Notes: generated by a model from the letters alone, not told the origin. Counted from the first letter of the stretch, positions 32,812-42,038 are shown. The stretch is 64,000 bases of DNA from VRUE01 sp963729995 (GCA_963729995.1 CAVSPF010000003.1:1550001-1614000); one strand, 5' to 3'. Translations and numbers: made by a program.

Positions 32812-34221
32812 TCATCGCGCGGGCTCCGGCAGGTCGTCGGGTGGGCCGTAGGGGACGTCCCCCGCTTCGGCGCCGAGCTCGTCGCCCTCGGTCCGCCAGC
32901 GCCGCGACAGCGAGCGCAGGACGAGGACCGCGCCGGCGCCGATCGCCGCGTAGAGCAGCACGACGGCGGCGAAAGCGAACCAGATCCCCTTCGCCTCGGT
33001 GACCGCTTCCGAGGTTCGCATGTAGCCCTGCACGATCCAGGGCTGGCGCCCGACCTCGGTCACGACCCAGCCAAGCCAGAGGGCGAGGATCGCGCCGGCG
33101 CCGGATACGGCGACCGCCCGCATGAACCAGGGCGTGCGCGGCATGTCGCGCCGCCGCCACCAGGCGACGGCGAGCCAGATGCCAAGCGCCAGCAGCGCCG
33201 TGCCGATTCCGACCATCGCGTCAAAGGAGAGGTGCAGCAGGGTGTTGGCCGGCGGCCGGTCCCGGGGGGCAATGGCGTCGAGGCCGGTCACCTTCGTGTC
33301 CGTGCTGAAGCCGACCAGGAAGGAGTTGAGGCCGGGGATGCCGATCGCGCCCTTGACGCCGTCCCTGGTGCAGATGCCGCCGAGGTACTCGGTCTGGTGC
33401 GTCCCGGTCCTGTCGATGCACTCCATCGCGGCGAACTTGGCCGGCTGGTGGTCGGCGACCCCGCGCGCCGCGACGTCGCCGACGAACAGCTGGAACGGGG
33501 TGGCGATCAGCGCCACGGTGAGCGGGATCAGCACCCCCAGCCGGTGCAGCCGGTCGCGGCGCCCGCGCAGCGTCCCCACCGCATAGACCGAGGCGACGAG
33601 GAAGCCGGTGACCATGTAGGCGGCGAGGACCATGTGCGGCACCTCGTAGCCGGTGGCCGGGTTGATCAGGACCTTGAGCGGGTCCGTGTCGACCACCTTG
33701 CCGGCCGGATCGAGGGTGAAGCCCTGCGGCTGGTTCATCCAGGCGTTGGCGGCGACCACCGAGAAGGCTCCGCCGATCCCGGCGACGACCATCGGCACGC
33801 CGGACCAGAAGTGCGCCCAGCCGCTCAACCGCCGCCAGCCGTAGATGTAGATCGCGAGGAAGATCGCCTCGGTGAAGAAGAAGATCCCCTCGATCGCGAA
33901 GGCGATCCCGAAGGCGTCGCCGAAGCGTTCCATGAAGCGCGGCCAGAGCAGGCCGAACTCGAAGGTGAGCACGGTGCCGGTCACGGCGCCGACAGCGAAG
34001 GTGACCGCCATGACCTTCGACCAGCGCCGCGCCAGCCGCATCGCGTCCGCGTCCCCGCGACGCAGCCCCAACCAGTTGGCGGTGAGCACGATCGCCGGGA
34101 AGGCGACCCCGATGCAGGCGAGCACGATGTGGAAGCCGAGCGTGAGCGACATCAGCTCGCGGGCGGCCAGCAGGTTCGACGCCGATGCTGCGAGCGGGAG
34201 GCTGCCAAGAAGCGGCTGCAC
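32812..34221 (-). CDS. cydA: cytochrome bd-type quinol oxidase subunit I
   Basis: 469 residues. Haem axial His in LTLGFHIVLA near residue 31, the quinol-site and haem motif GWVVTEVGRQPW, and FEFGLLWPRFMERFGDAFG are diagnostic. About nine membrane helices. The periplasmic Q-loop between GRQPW-preceding helices is short, as in actinobacterial and CIO-like enzymes. GTG start lies 3 bases after the pgi stop, indicating a single transcript with tkt-tal-pgi. No CydC/D assembly transporter is in this window. Confidence 0.95.
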   Translation of the reverse strand: MQPLLGSLPLAASASNLLAARELMSLTLGFHIVLACIGVAFPAIVLTANWLGLRRGDADAMRLARRWSKVMAVTFAVGAVTGTVLTFEFGLLWPRFMERFGDAFGIAFAIEGIFFFTEAIFLAIYIYGWRRLSGWAHFWSGVPMVVAGIGGAFSVVAANAWMNQPQGFTLDPAGKVVDTDPLKVLINPATGYEVPHMVLAAYMVTGFLVASVYAVGTLRGRRDRLHRLGVLIPLTVALIATPFQLFVGDVAARGVADHQPAKFAAMECIDRTGTHQTEYLGGICTRDGVKGAIGIPGLNSFLVGFSTDTKVTGLDAIAPRDRPPANTLLHLSFDAMVGIGTALLALGIWLAVAWWRRRDMPRTPWFMRAVAVSGAGAILALWLGWVVTEVGRQPWIVQGYMRTSEAVTEAKGIWFAFAAVVLLYAAIGAGAVLVLRSLSRRWRTEGDELGAEAGDVPYGPPDDLPEPAR

Positions 34222-34224
34222 CGG

Positions 34225-35861
34225 CTAATCCTCTCGCCTAGTGCGGCGGTAGCGGCGAATCAGCGCGTTGGTGGAGCTGTCGTGGGCCAGCGGCGGCTCC
34301 TCGCCGGCCTGCAGCTCTCCGACGATGCGCTTGGCCAGCGCCTTGCCCAGCTCGACCCCCCACTGGTCGAAGGAGTCGATCCCCCAGACCGCCCCCTGGG
34401 TGAAGACGCTGTGCTCGTAGAGGGCGACCAGCGCGCCCAGCGTGTGCGGCGTCAGCCGCTCGGCGAGGATCGTGTTGGAGGGACGGTTGCCCTCCATCAC
34501 CCGGTGGGGGACGACCTCCTCGGGGGTGCCCTCGGCCCGCACCTGCGCGGCCGTCCTGCCGAAGGCGAGCGCCTCGCTCTGGGCGAAGACGTTGGAGACC
34601 AGCAGGTCGTGGTGCTCGCCGAGCGGGTTGTTGGAGCGCATGAAGCCGATGAAGTCGCAGGGGATCAACCGCGTGCCCTGGTGGATCAGCTGGTAGAAGG
34701 AGTGCTGGCCGTTGGTCCCCGGCTCGCCCCAGAAGATCGCGCCGGTGTCGCAGTCGACGCGGGCGCCGTCGAGCGTGACGTGCTTGCCGTTGGACTCCAT
34801 CGTCAACTGCTGTAGGTAGGCCGGAAAGCGGTGCAGGTACTGGTCGTAGGGCAGCACCGCGCAGGTCTGGGCGCCGAAGAAGTCGCCGTACCAGACGGAC
34901 AGCAGCCCGAGCAGGACGGGCAGGTTGGCGGCGAGCGGGGCCTCGCGGAAGTGCTCGTCCATCGCGTGGAAGCCGGCCAGCATCTCGGCAAACTGCGCCG
35001 GCCCGATCGCCAGCATGGTCGAGAGGCCGATCGCCGAGTCCATCGAGTAGCGGCCGCCCACCCAGTCCCAGAAGCCGAACATGTTGTCCGTGTCGATCCC
35101 GAACTTGGCGACCTCCTCGGCGTTGGTGGAGACGGCGACGAAGTGCTTGGCGACCGCGGCGTCGTCGCCGAGGCCGGCGAGCAGCCACTCGCGCGCCGTG
35201 CGGGCGTTGGTCATCGTCTCCAGCGTCGTGAAGGTCTTCGAGGCGATGACGAAGAGCGTCTCGGCCGGGTCGAGGTCGCGGGTGCGCCTCGACGAAGTCG
35301 GTGCCGTCGACGTTGGAGACGAAGCGGAAGGTCATCTCGCGGCGGCTGAAGTGGCGCAGCGCCTCGTAGGCCATCACCGGGCCGAGGTCGGAGCCGCCGA
35401 TGCCGATGTTGACCACGTTGCGGATCGGCCTGCCGGTGTGGCCGGTCCACTCCCCCGAGCGCACCCGCTCGGCGAAGGCGCGCCATCCGGTCGAGCACCG
35501 CGTGGACCTCCTTCACCACGTCGGCGCCGTCGACGAGCAGCGAGCGCTCGCGCGGCATGCGCAGCGCCACGTGCAGCACAGCGCGGTCCTCGGAGACGTT
35601 GATGCGCTCGCCGCGGAACATCGCCTCGCGCCGCTCCTTCACCCCGCGCTCCCGCGCCAGCTCGCCGAGCAGCGTCAGCGTCTCGTCCGTGATCCGGTTC
35701 TTGGAGAAGTCGAGGTGGAGGCCGGCGCCGTCGGCGACCAGCCGCTCGCCGCGTTGCGGATCGGCCTCGAAGAGGTCGCGCAGATGCCTGTCGCGCAGCT
35801 CGGCGCAGTGGCGTTCCAGGGCGTGCCAGGGCCCACCCTCGCGCAGCGGAGCGACGCTCAC
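34225..35861 (-). pseudogene. pgi: glucose-6-phosphate isomerase, two single-base frameshifts
   Basis: The reading frame is complete but broken twice. Starting at GTG 35861 (overlapping the tal stop as GTGA) the frame gives LRDLFEADPQRGERLVADGA and then HAVLDRMA; an extra G/C near 35476-35484 shifts it to EWTGHTGRPIRNVVNIGIGG and DLGPVMAYEALRHFS; a second extra base near 35287-35293 shifts it to TTLETMTNARTAREW, FGFWDWVGGRYSMDSAIGLS and GVELGKALAKRI to the stop. Removing one base at each site leaves exactly 545 codons, the normal length of Pgi. All catalytic regions are present. Either sequencing/assembly errors in GC runs or a recent pseudogene; all flanking genes are intact. It would interconvert glucose- and fructose-6-phosphate. 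Confidence 0.85.
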
Positions 35862-36940
35862 GCGGCCTCCAGCCGCATGCGCTCGGAGTCGATCGACTTC
35901 AGCAGGTCCGCCCACGATTCGCTGAAGGTCTCCTTCCCCTCCTGCTGGAGGCGCCCGGCAAGCGCCTCGACGTCGATCCCGGTGGCGCCGAACGCGGCCA
36001 GCACCTCCTCCGCGTCGCCACCATCGTCGGGCAGCGGCGCGCCGACCGTGCCGTGGTCGGCGAAGGCCTCGAGCGTCGCGTCCGGCATCGTGTCGATCGT
36101 GAAGGGGGCGGCGAGCGCCTCGACGTAGAGGACGTCGGAGGCCTCGGGGTCCTTGGTGCCGGTGCTGGCCCAGAGCAGTCGCTGCGGGCGGGCGCCCTCG
36201 TTGGCGAGGCGCTGCCAGCGCTCGGAGTCGAGCAGCTCGCGGTAGGCGTGGTAGGCGCGCTTGGCGATCGCGATCCCCAGCCTGCCGCGCAGCTCCTGCG
36301 GCACGCTGTCCATCACCGCCTTGTCCCAGCGGCTGACGAAGAGGGAGGCGACCGAGGTGACCGCCGGGTCGAGCCCGGCCTCGATGCGCCGTTCGATCCC
36401 GCGCATGTAGGCGTCGGCGGCGCCCAGGTAGTGCTCGCGGGAGAAGAGCAGGGTGACGTTGATCGCGAGGCCGGCGAAGATCGACTCCTCGATCGCGGCA
36501 TGGCCGGCCTCGGTGCCCGGGATCTTGACGAAGAGGTTGTCGCGGGCCGCCTGGTCGTGCAGCCTCGCCGCCTGCGCGATCGTCTTGGCCGGATCGTCGG
36601 CGAGCAACGGCGAGACCTCGAGCGATACCCAGCCGTCGATCCCGTCCGTGCGGCCGTGGATCGGCGCGAACAGGTCGGCGGCGTCGCGCAGGTCGGCGAT
36701 CGCCAACTCGAAGAACAGCTCCTCGGTCGAGGCGATGCCGGGGCCGGCCGCGGCGATCTGCTCGTCGTAGGCGCCACCGCCGGCGATTGCCTTGTCGAAG
36801 ATCGTCGGATTGGAGGTGAGGCCGGTGATGGAGAGTGTGTCGACGTAGCGGCTCAGCGTGCCGTCGCGGAGCATCGTGCGGGTGATGTTGTCGAGCCACA
36901 GGCTCTGTCCCAACTCGTGCAGCTGCTCGGTCGGCTTCAT
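35858..36940 (-). CDS. tal: transaldolase
   Basis: 360 residues, the long actinobacterial form. N-terminus QSLWLDNITRTML and LTSNPTIFDKAI, catalytic Schiff-base Lys in NLFVKIPGTEAG, and LLWASTGTKDPEASDVLYVE are all standard. Transfers a dihydroxyacetone unit between sedoheptulose-7-P and glyceraldehyde-3-P. A strong ribosome site AGGAGGAGAG precedes ATG 36940, 18 bases after the tkt stop; its stop overlaps the pgi GTG by 4 bases. Confidence 0.96.
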   Translation of the reverse strand: MKPTEQLHELGQSLWLDNITRTMLRDGTLSRYVDTLSITGLTSNPTIFDKAIAGGGAYDEQIAAAGPGIASTEELFFELAIADLRDAADLFAPIHGRTDGIDGWVSLEVSPLLADDPAKTIAQAARLHDQAARDNLFVKIPGTEAGHAAIEESIFAGLAINVTLLFSREHYLGAADAYMRGIERRIEAGLDPAVTSVASLFVSRWDKAVMDSVPQELRGRLGIAIAKRAYHAYRELLDSERWQRLANEGARPQRLLWASTGTKDPEASDVLYVEALAAPFTIDTMPDATLEAFADHGTVGAPLPDDGGDAEEVLAAFGATGIDVEALAGRLQQEGKETFSESWADLLKSIDSERMRLEAA

Positions 36941-36958
36941 GACTCTCCTCCTACTCGC

Positions 36959-39043
36959 TCACGTGCTTCCCTTTGCCCTCTTCAGCACCTCGCGCGCCGC
37001 CTCGGCAATCCGGTCCGGCGTGAAGCCGAACTTCGTCTGCAGGTCCTTGAGCGGCGCCGAGCTGCCAAACGTGTGCATCCCGATCCTCGCCCCGCCGGGG
37101 CCGACGTAGTGGTCCCAGCCGATCGTCGAGGCCTCCTCGACCGAGACCCGGGCGGTCACCTGCGGCGGCAGGACCTGGTCGCGGTAGGCGGCGTCCTGGC
37201 GGTCGAACAGCTCCCAGCAGGGGAGGCTGACGACGCGCGAGCGGATCCCCTCGGCGCTCAGCTCCTCGTGGGCGGCGACGGCAAGCGCCACCTCGCTGCC
37301 GGTCGCGATCAGGATCACCTCGGGGTCGCCGCCGTCGGCGTCGGCCAGCACGTAGCCGCCGCGCCGCAGACCCTCCGCGGACGCGTACCGCGAGCGGTCG
37401 AGGACCGGCACGTCCTGGCGGGTGAGCACGAGGGCGACGGGCTGGTGGGTGCGGTCGAGCGCCACCCGCCAGGCCTCGGCGACCTCGTTGGCGTCGGCCG
37501 GCCGGATCACGTCGAGGCCGGGGATCGCCCGCAGCGAGGCGAGCTGCTCGACCGGCTGGTGGGTCGGCCCGTCCTGGCCGAGCCCGATCGAGTCGTGGGT
37601 GAAGAGATGGATCACCGGCAGCTCCATCAGCGCCGAGAGGCGGATCGCCGGCCGCGCGTAGTCGGAGAAGGTGAGGTAGGTGGACCAGACCGGCCGCAGC
37701 TTGCAGAGCGAGAGCCCGTTGGAGGTCGCGGCCGCCTCGTGCTCGCGGATCCCATAGTGGAGCTGGCGGCCGGCGTAGGCGCCGGGCTCGAAGTCGGCGG
37801 CGCCGTCGAGGTCGACGGCGCCGTCGAGGTCGAGCCGGACCGAGGTCGAGTCGGTGAGGTCGGCCGAGCCGACCAGCAGCCAGGGCAGCCGGGCGGCGAT
37901 CGCGTTCTGGACCTTGTTGGAGGCCTTGCGGGTGGCGAGTCCCGCCTCGTCGGGCTCGAAGCTGGGGATGCCGGCGTCCCACCCCTCCGGCAGCTCGCGC
38001 CTCTGCGTGGCGTCGAGCTCGGCGCCGAGCTCGCCGTTCTCCGCCGTGTAGGCCGCGAGCCTCTCCTCCCAGGCGGCGCGCAGCTCGGCGCCCCGCCGGC
38101 CGATCCCGGCCGCGAAGTGCTCCTTGACGCCGTCGGGAACGAGGAACTGCGCGTCCTCGGGCCAGCCGTAGGCGCGCTTGGTCTCCCGCACCTCCTCGTC
38201 GCCGAGCGGCTCGCCGTGCACGGCGGCGGTGTCCTGCTTGTGGGGGGAGCCGTAGCCGATGTGGCTGTCGACGATGATCAGGGTCGGGCGGCCCTCCTCC
38301 CCCCCGAACTCCTCGAAGGCGCGGCCCAGCAGCTCGGTGTCGTTGGCGTCGCCGACCCGGGTCACGTTCCAGCCGTAGCCCATGAAGCGCGCCGCCACGT
38401 CGTCCTCGTAGGCGATCTGGGTCCTGCCGTCGATCGTGATGTGGTTGTTGTCGTAGACCCAGCAGAGGTTGTCCAGACCCAGGTGGCCGGCGAGCGAGGC
38501 GGCTTCGTTCGAGACGCCCTCCATCAGGCAGCCGTCGCCGGCGATCGCGTAGACGTCGAAGTCGAACAGCTCGAAGCCGGGGCGGTTGTAGCGGGCGGCC
38601 TGCCACTTGGAGGCGATCGCCATCCCGACCGAGGTGGCGATGCCCTGGCCGAGCGGGCCGGTGGTCGTCTCGACGCCCGAGGTCCAGCGGTACTCGGGGT
38701 GCCCGGGGGTGCGGGAGTCGAGCTGGCGGAAGCGCTTGATGTCGTCGAGGCTGACGGAGGGCCTGCCGACCACCTCGTAGTCGGGTTCGACCGCCTGCAC
38801 CTCGGCCAGATAGAGGAGGGCGTAGAGCAGCATCGAGGCGTGGCCGGCGGAGAGGACGAAGCGGTCCCGGTTCGGCCAGATCGGATCGGCCGGGTCGAAG
38901 CGCAGGAAGCGCTGCCAGAGCGTGTAGGCGACCGGCGCCATCGACATCGGCGTCCCCGGATGCCCGGAGTTGGCCTTCTGCACCGCGTCGATCGACAGCG
39001 TGCGGATCGTGTTGATGCAGAGCTGGTCGATGTCCTGCGCCAT
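36959..39043 (-). CDS. tkt: transketolase
   Basis: 694 residues, full length. Thiamine-diphosphate binding motif GDGCLMEGVSNEAASLAGHL followed by NNHITIDG, catalytic His residues in ANSGHPGTPMSMAPVAY and THDSIGLGQDGPTHQPVEQL, and C-terminal transketolase domain. Moves two-carbon ketol units in the non-oxidative pentose phosphate pathway. First gene of the minus-strand operon tkt-tal-pgi-cydA-cydB-HAD and divergent from rpiA (63 bp between starts), so the promoters of both lie in a very short interval. Confidence 0.97.
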   Translation of the reverse strand: MAQDIDQLCINTIRTLSIDAVQKANSGHPGTPMSMAPVAYTLWQRFLRFDPADPIWPNRDRFVLSAGHASMLLYALLYLAEVQAVEPDYEVVGRPSVSLDDIKRFRQLDSRTPGHPEYRWTSGVETTTGPLGQGIATSVGMAIASKWQAARYNRPGFELFDFDVYAIAGDGCLMEGVSNEAASLAGHLGLDNLCWVYDNNHITIDGRTQIAYEDDVAARFMGYGWNVTRVGDANDTELLGRAFEEFGGEEGRPTLIIVDSHIGYGSPHKQDTAAVHGEPLGDEEVRETKRAYGWPEDAQFLVPDGVKEHFAAGIGRRGAELRAAWEERLAAYTAENGELGAELDATQRRELPEGWDAGIPSFEPDEAGLATRKASNKVQNAIAARLPWLLVGSADLTDSTSVRLDLDGAVDLDGAADFEPGAYAGRQLHYGIREHEAAATSNGLSLCKLRPVWSTYLTFSDYARPAIRLSALMELPVIHLFTHDSIGLGQDGPTHQPVEQLASLRAIPGLDVIRPADANEVAEAWRVALDRTHQPVALVLTRQDVPVLDRSRYASAEGLRRGGYVLADADGGDPEVILIATGSEVALAVAAHEELSAEGIRSRVVSLPCWELFDRQDAAYRDQVLPPQVTARVSVEEASTIGWDHYVGPGGARIGMHTFGSSAPLKDLQTKFGFTPDRIAEAAREVLKRAKGST

Positions 39044-39106
39044 ACCGGCTTCCGATCCTAGTCACTCCCCGCCAGCGGCCCGCTGGCGTGGATAGAGTGC
39101 GGCGCC

Positions 39107-39757
39107 GTGGGGGCGGACGACGAGAAGCGATTGGCGGCCGAGGCGGCGGCGGAGCTGGTCGAGGACGGGATGACGGTCGGCCTCGGCACCGGGTCGACCG
39201 TGGCCCAGCTGCTGCCGGCGATCGCCCGCCGTGGCCTGAGCGGGATCCGCTGCGTCGCGACGTCGGTCGCGACGGAGGAGCAGGCGCGCGCGCTGGGCAT
39301 CCCGGTCGAGGAGTTCAGCGCGCTGGAGCGGCTCGACATCGCGATCGACGGCACCGACCAGGTGACGCCCGACGGCTGGCTGATCAAGGGCGGCGGCGGC
39401 GCCCACCTGCGCGAGAAGATCGTCGCCGCGGCGGCCGCGCGCTTCGTCGTCATCGCCGACTCGAGCAAGCCGGTGGACCGGCTCACGCCGCCCGTCCCCC
39501 TGGAGCTGTACGCCTTCGGCCTCCGCTCGACCCTCGCCCGGCTCGGCCCCGAGGTCGCGCTGCGCGACGCCCCGCCCAGCCCCGACGACGGCGTGATCGC
39601 CGACTTCCTCGGAGAGGTCGACGACCCGGCAACGCTCGCCGCCGCCCTCGAGGCCGACCCCGGCATAGCCGCCCACGGCCTCTTCCCACCGCAGCTCGTC
39701 AGCGAGGTGATCGTCGCCGACGGCGACGCCGTGCGGCGGACCAGCCCGTCGCTATAG
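39107..39757 (+). CDS. rpiA: ribose-5-phosphate isomerase A
   Basis: 216 residues, GTG start. Motifs VGLGTGSTVAQLL, DIAIDGTDQV (catalytic Asp), KGGGGAHLREKIVA (catalytic Glu) and FVVIADSSKPV are characteristic. Interconverts ribulose-5-P and ribose-5-P. Divergent from tkt. A toxin-antitoxin-like pair starts 58 bases after its stop. Confidence 0.96.
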   Translation: MGADDEKRLAAEAAAELVEDGMTVGLGTGSTVAQLLPAIARRGLSGIRCVATSVATEEQARALGIPVEEFSALERLDIAIDGTDQVTPDGWLIKGGGGAHLREKIVAAAAARFVVIADSSKPVDRLTPPVPLELYAFGLRSTLARLGPEVALRDAPPSPDDGVIADFLGEVDDPATLAAALEADPGIAAHGLFPPQLVSEVIVADGDAVRRTSPSL

Positions 39758-39794
39758 CCGGTGGGACCGCCGCCGCGATAGCGCCTGGGCGGAC

Positions 39795-39816
39795 TAGTGG
39801 TACTATCTACCCACTA
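39795..39816 (+). promoter_or_regulatory. inverted repeat over promoter/start of the NTase pair
   Basis: TAGTGG (39795-39800) and CCACTA (39811-39816) are inverted repeats 10 bases apart; the right arm ends on the A of the ATG. Between them lies TACTAT, a good -10 box. This looks like an autoregulatory operator with a leaderless or near-leaderless transcript. Confidence 0.55.
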
Positions 39817-40307
39817 TGGCATTCGTCGTCCCGACCAAGCAGGGGCGCTTCGAGATACGCGAGTCGCGCAGCACTCCCGCGGGACCGCGCAGCCGCACCC
39901 TCGCCTCGTTCGCCGAGCTGACCGACGAGGTCATCGAGAAGGCACGGGGCACGGCCGCCAAGCCCCCGAGCGCCGAGGAGCTGCGAAGGGCCGCCAAGCG
40001 GGTTGGCGCACCAGTGGCGCGGGAGCCCGCCGACCAAGCAGCGCGTGAGTTGATCGCGGAGCTGGGCAAGGGAAGGAAGCCGGAGCCAAGGCTGCGGCGC
40101 CTGCTGGCCGCCAAGCTCGCCGACGGTCCAACGGGGGCCACCACGCCGGCTGACCCTGCCCGTGCGGTGGCGGAATGGATGGCAGCCACCCCACGGGAAC
40201 GGGGCACGGCGCTCAGGGATCTGCTCTTGCTGGCCGACGCACTGCCCTCCGGCGGGCGAAGAGGAAAACCGCTTCGATTCCCGCGGCTGAGGTCGACACA
40301 CGCGTGA
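39816..40307 (+). CDS. uncharacterised protein, likely antitoxin of the following nucleotidyltransferase
   Basis: 163 residues, highly charged and mostly helical. It begins FVVPTKQGRFEIRESRSTPA followed by RTLASFAELTDEVIEKA, then PSAEELRRAAKRVGAPV. No classical helix-turn-helix is obvious. Its stop overlaps the GTG of the next gene by 4 bases (GTGA), a strong sign of paired function, and an inverted repeat covers its promoter. The layout is like AbiE-type modules, where the first gene is the repressor/antitoxin. No family recognised. Confidence 0.65.
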   Translation: MAFVVPTKQGRFEIRESRSTPAGPRSRTLASFAELTDEVIEKARGTAAKPPSAEELRRAAKRVGAPVAREPADQAARELIAELGKGRKPEPRLRRLLAAKLADGPTGATTPADPARAVAEWMAATPRERGTALRDLLLLADALPSGGRRGKPLRFPRLRSTHA

Positions 40308-40882
40308 CCCCCCCGCGAGTGCCCCCCCAAGTCAAGCCGTCGCTGCCGAACAAGGTGATCGCGGTTGACGAGCGGCTCGGCGCGGCAAAGATCCCCCACG
40401 CGATGGGGGGTGCCCTCGCCCTCGCCTACTACGCGGAGCCGCGCGCGACGATCGACATCGACCTCAATGTCTTCGTACCGACCGAGCGCTGGCCAGACGT
40501 GATCGAGGCGCTGGCGCCGCTGGGGGTGAAGACCGAGGACCTCGATTCGACCGCTCTTGAACGAGACGGCCAGTGCAGGCTCTGGTGGGACGACAACCCC
40601 ATCGACCTCTTCTTCGCTTACGACGCGATCCACGACGAGATGCGGAAGGAAACCCGGCGAGTGCCTTTCGCGGATACGACGCTCCCGATCCTGTCGCCCG
40701 AGCACCTCGCCGTCTGCAAGGCGATGTTCGACCGGCCCAAGGACTGGCTGGACATCGAGCAGATGCTGGTCGCGACCGACGACGTCGATGTCGCCGCCAT
40801 CGAAGCGTGGCTGGAGCGAATGGCGGGCAGGCAGGATTCGCGAATGCAGCACTTCGCGGAAGTGAAGGAAAAGGTCTTCTAG
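40304..40882 (+). CDS. nucleotidyltransferase, AbiEii-like toxin candidate
   Basis: 192 residues, GTG start. Catalytic segment MGGALALAYYAEPRATIDID continuing LNVFV has the GG and DxD of pol-beta-like nucleotidyltransferases; IDLFFAYDAIHDEM and LPILSPEHLAVCKAMFDRPK then KDWLDIEQML match the AbiEii/AbiGii and DUF6036-like proteins. Such toxins modify tRNA ends. The TAG stop is formed by the TA target dinucleotide plus the first G of the IS630 element, but the uninterrupted sequence would also have read TAG, so the protein is not truncated. Confidence 0.75.
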   Translation: MTPPRVPPQVKPSLPNKVIAVDERLGAAKIPHAMGGALALAYYAEPRATIDIDLNVFVPTERWPDVIEALAPLGVKTEDLDSTALERDGQCRLWWDDNPIDLFFAYDAIHDEMRKETRRVPFADTTLPILSPEHLAVCKAMFDRPKDWLDIEQMLVATDDVDVAAIEAWLERMAGRQDSRMQHFAEVKEKVF

Positions 40883-41958
40883 TGACCTGAGTCGTTGATC
40901 CGCTGGCAGTAGGAGGCGAGGCTGTCGAGGATCTCGTCTGCGCTCTTGTGCCAGACATAGGGCTTGGGTTCGTCGTTCCAGTTGGCGATCCAGGTGCGGA
41001 TCGAGGCGACGAGGTCGCGGACCGAGCGATGGGAGCCGCGCTTGATCCACTTCGTGGTCAGCTCGGCGAACCAGCGCTCGACGAGGTTCAGCCAGGAGCT
41101 GTAGGTGGGTGTGAAGTGCAAGGTGAAGCGCGGGTGGCGCTGCAGCCAGCGCTGGATCGAGGGCGTCTTATGGGTCGAGGAGTTGTCGAGCACGACATGG
41201 ACGTCGAGGCCCTCTGGCACCGAGTGCTCGATCAGGTTGAGGAACCGGCGGAACTCATCGGCGCGATGCCTGGGAGTCATCTCGGCGATCACCTGACCGG
41301 AGGCGAGGTCGAGCGCGGCGTAGAGGTTCGTGGTGCCGTTGCGCACGTAGTCGTGGGTGTGGCGCTCGGGCACGCCCGGCATCAGTGGCAGGATCGGCGA
41401 GGAGCGCTCGAGGGCCTGGATCTGGGACTTCTCATCGACGCAGAGCACCACCGCCGCCTCGGGCGGGTTGAGGTAGAGCCCGACGATGTCTCTCACCTTG
41501 TCGACGAACTGCGGGTCGGGCGAGAGCTTGAAGTGCTCGGCGCGGTGGGGCTTCAGCCCGAAGGCGCGCCAGATCCGGCTGATCGCGGTCTGGCTCATCC
41601 CGGTGGCGGCTGCCATTTGGCGGGTCGACCAGTGGGTCGCGTTGGAGGGCTGCTCCTCCAGCGTCTTGACGATCACTCGCTCGACGTCCTCGTCGGTGAT
41701 CTGCCGTGGCTTGCCCGGGCGCGGCTCGTCGTGCAGGCCGTCGAGGCCGCGCTTGGCGAAGCGTCCTCTCCAGCGCCCCACCGTCTGTGTGCTGCAGCCC
41801 AGCCGAGCCGCGATCTCCTTGCTTTGCTCGCCGTCGGCCGCCGCCAACACGATCCGGCAGCGCAGCGCCAGAGCCTGGGCGCTCTTCGGGCGCCTGGCCC
41901 AGCGCTCGAGCACCTCTCGCTCCTCCTCGCTGAGCTCGACATCCACACGTCGGGGCAT
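40879..41958 (-). CDS. IS630-family transposase
   Basis: About 359 residues. N-terminal helix-turn-helix domains (RRPKSAQALALRCRIVLAAA, LGCSTQTVGRWRGRFAKRGL) are followed by a DDE catalytic domain with Asp in CVDEKSQIQ, Asp in VVLDNSSTHKT and Glu in YSSWLNLVERWFAEL, in one uninterrupted frame, so it is probably active. ATG 41958 has GGGAGG 4 bases upstream. The last sense codon (CAC) is the IS terminus and the stop TAG is supplied by the target TA plus one flanking base. Confidence 0.93.
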   Translation of the reverse strand: MPRRVDVELSEEEREVLERWARRPKSAQALALRCRIVLAAADGEQSKEIAARLGCSTQTVGRWRGRFAKRGLDGLHDEPRPGKPRQITDEDVERVIVKTLEEQPSNATHWSTRQMAAATGMSQTAISRIWRAFGLKPHRAEHFKLSPDPQFVDKVRDIVGLYLNPPEAAVVLCVDEKSQIQALERSSPILPLMPGVPERHTHDYVRNGTTNLYAALDLASGQVIAEMTPRHRADEFRRFLNLIEHSVPEGLDVHVVLDNSSTHKTPSIQRWLQRHPRFTLHFTPTYSSWLNLVERWFAELTTKWIKRGSHRSVRDLVASIRTWIANWNDEPKPYVWHKSADEILDSLASYCQRINDSGH

Positions 41959-42038
41959 GAGGCCTCCCATCGTCGCTTGCGATGGCGACGACTTCGACGG
42001 CGATGGAGATATGCCTGTGAACTAACGACTCAGGTCAC
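40882..42038. mobile_element. IS630-family insertion sequence
   Basis: 1157 bp bounded by perfect 15-bp inverted repeats GTGACCTGAGTCGTT (40882-40896) and AACGACTCAGGTCAC (42024-42038), flanked by the TA duplication (40880-40881, 42039-42040) typical of the IS630/Tc1 superfamily. It carries one transposase on the minus strand. It inserted in the shared CTAG where the stop codons of the nucleotidyltransferase gene and pgl overlapped, and both TAG stops are regenerated. Confidence 0.92.

Noticed and set aside
36053..39061. Open frame of about 1000 codons on the plus strand opposite tal and tkt
   Set aside because: Low-complexity Arg/Gly/Asp-rich translation with no domain, exactly antisense to two well-conserved genes; an artefact of high GC third positions.
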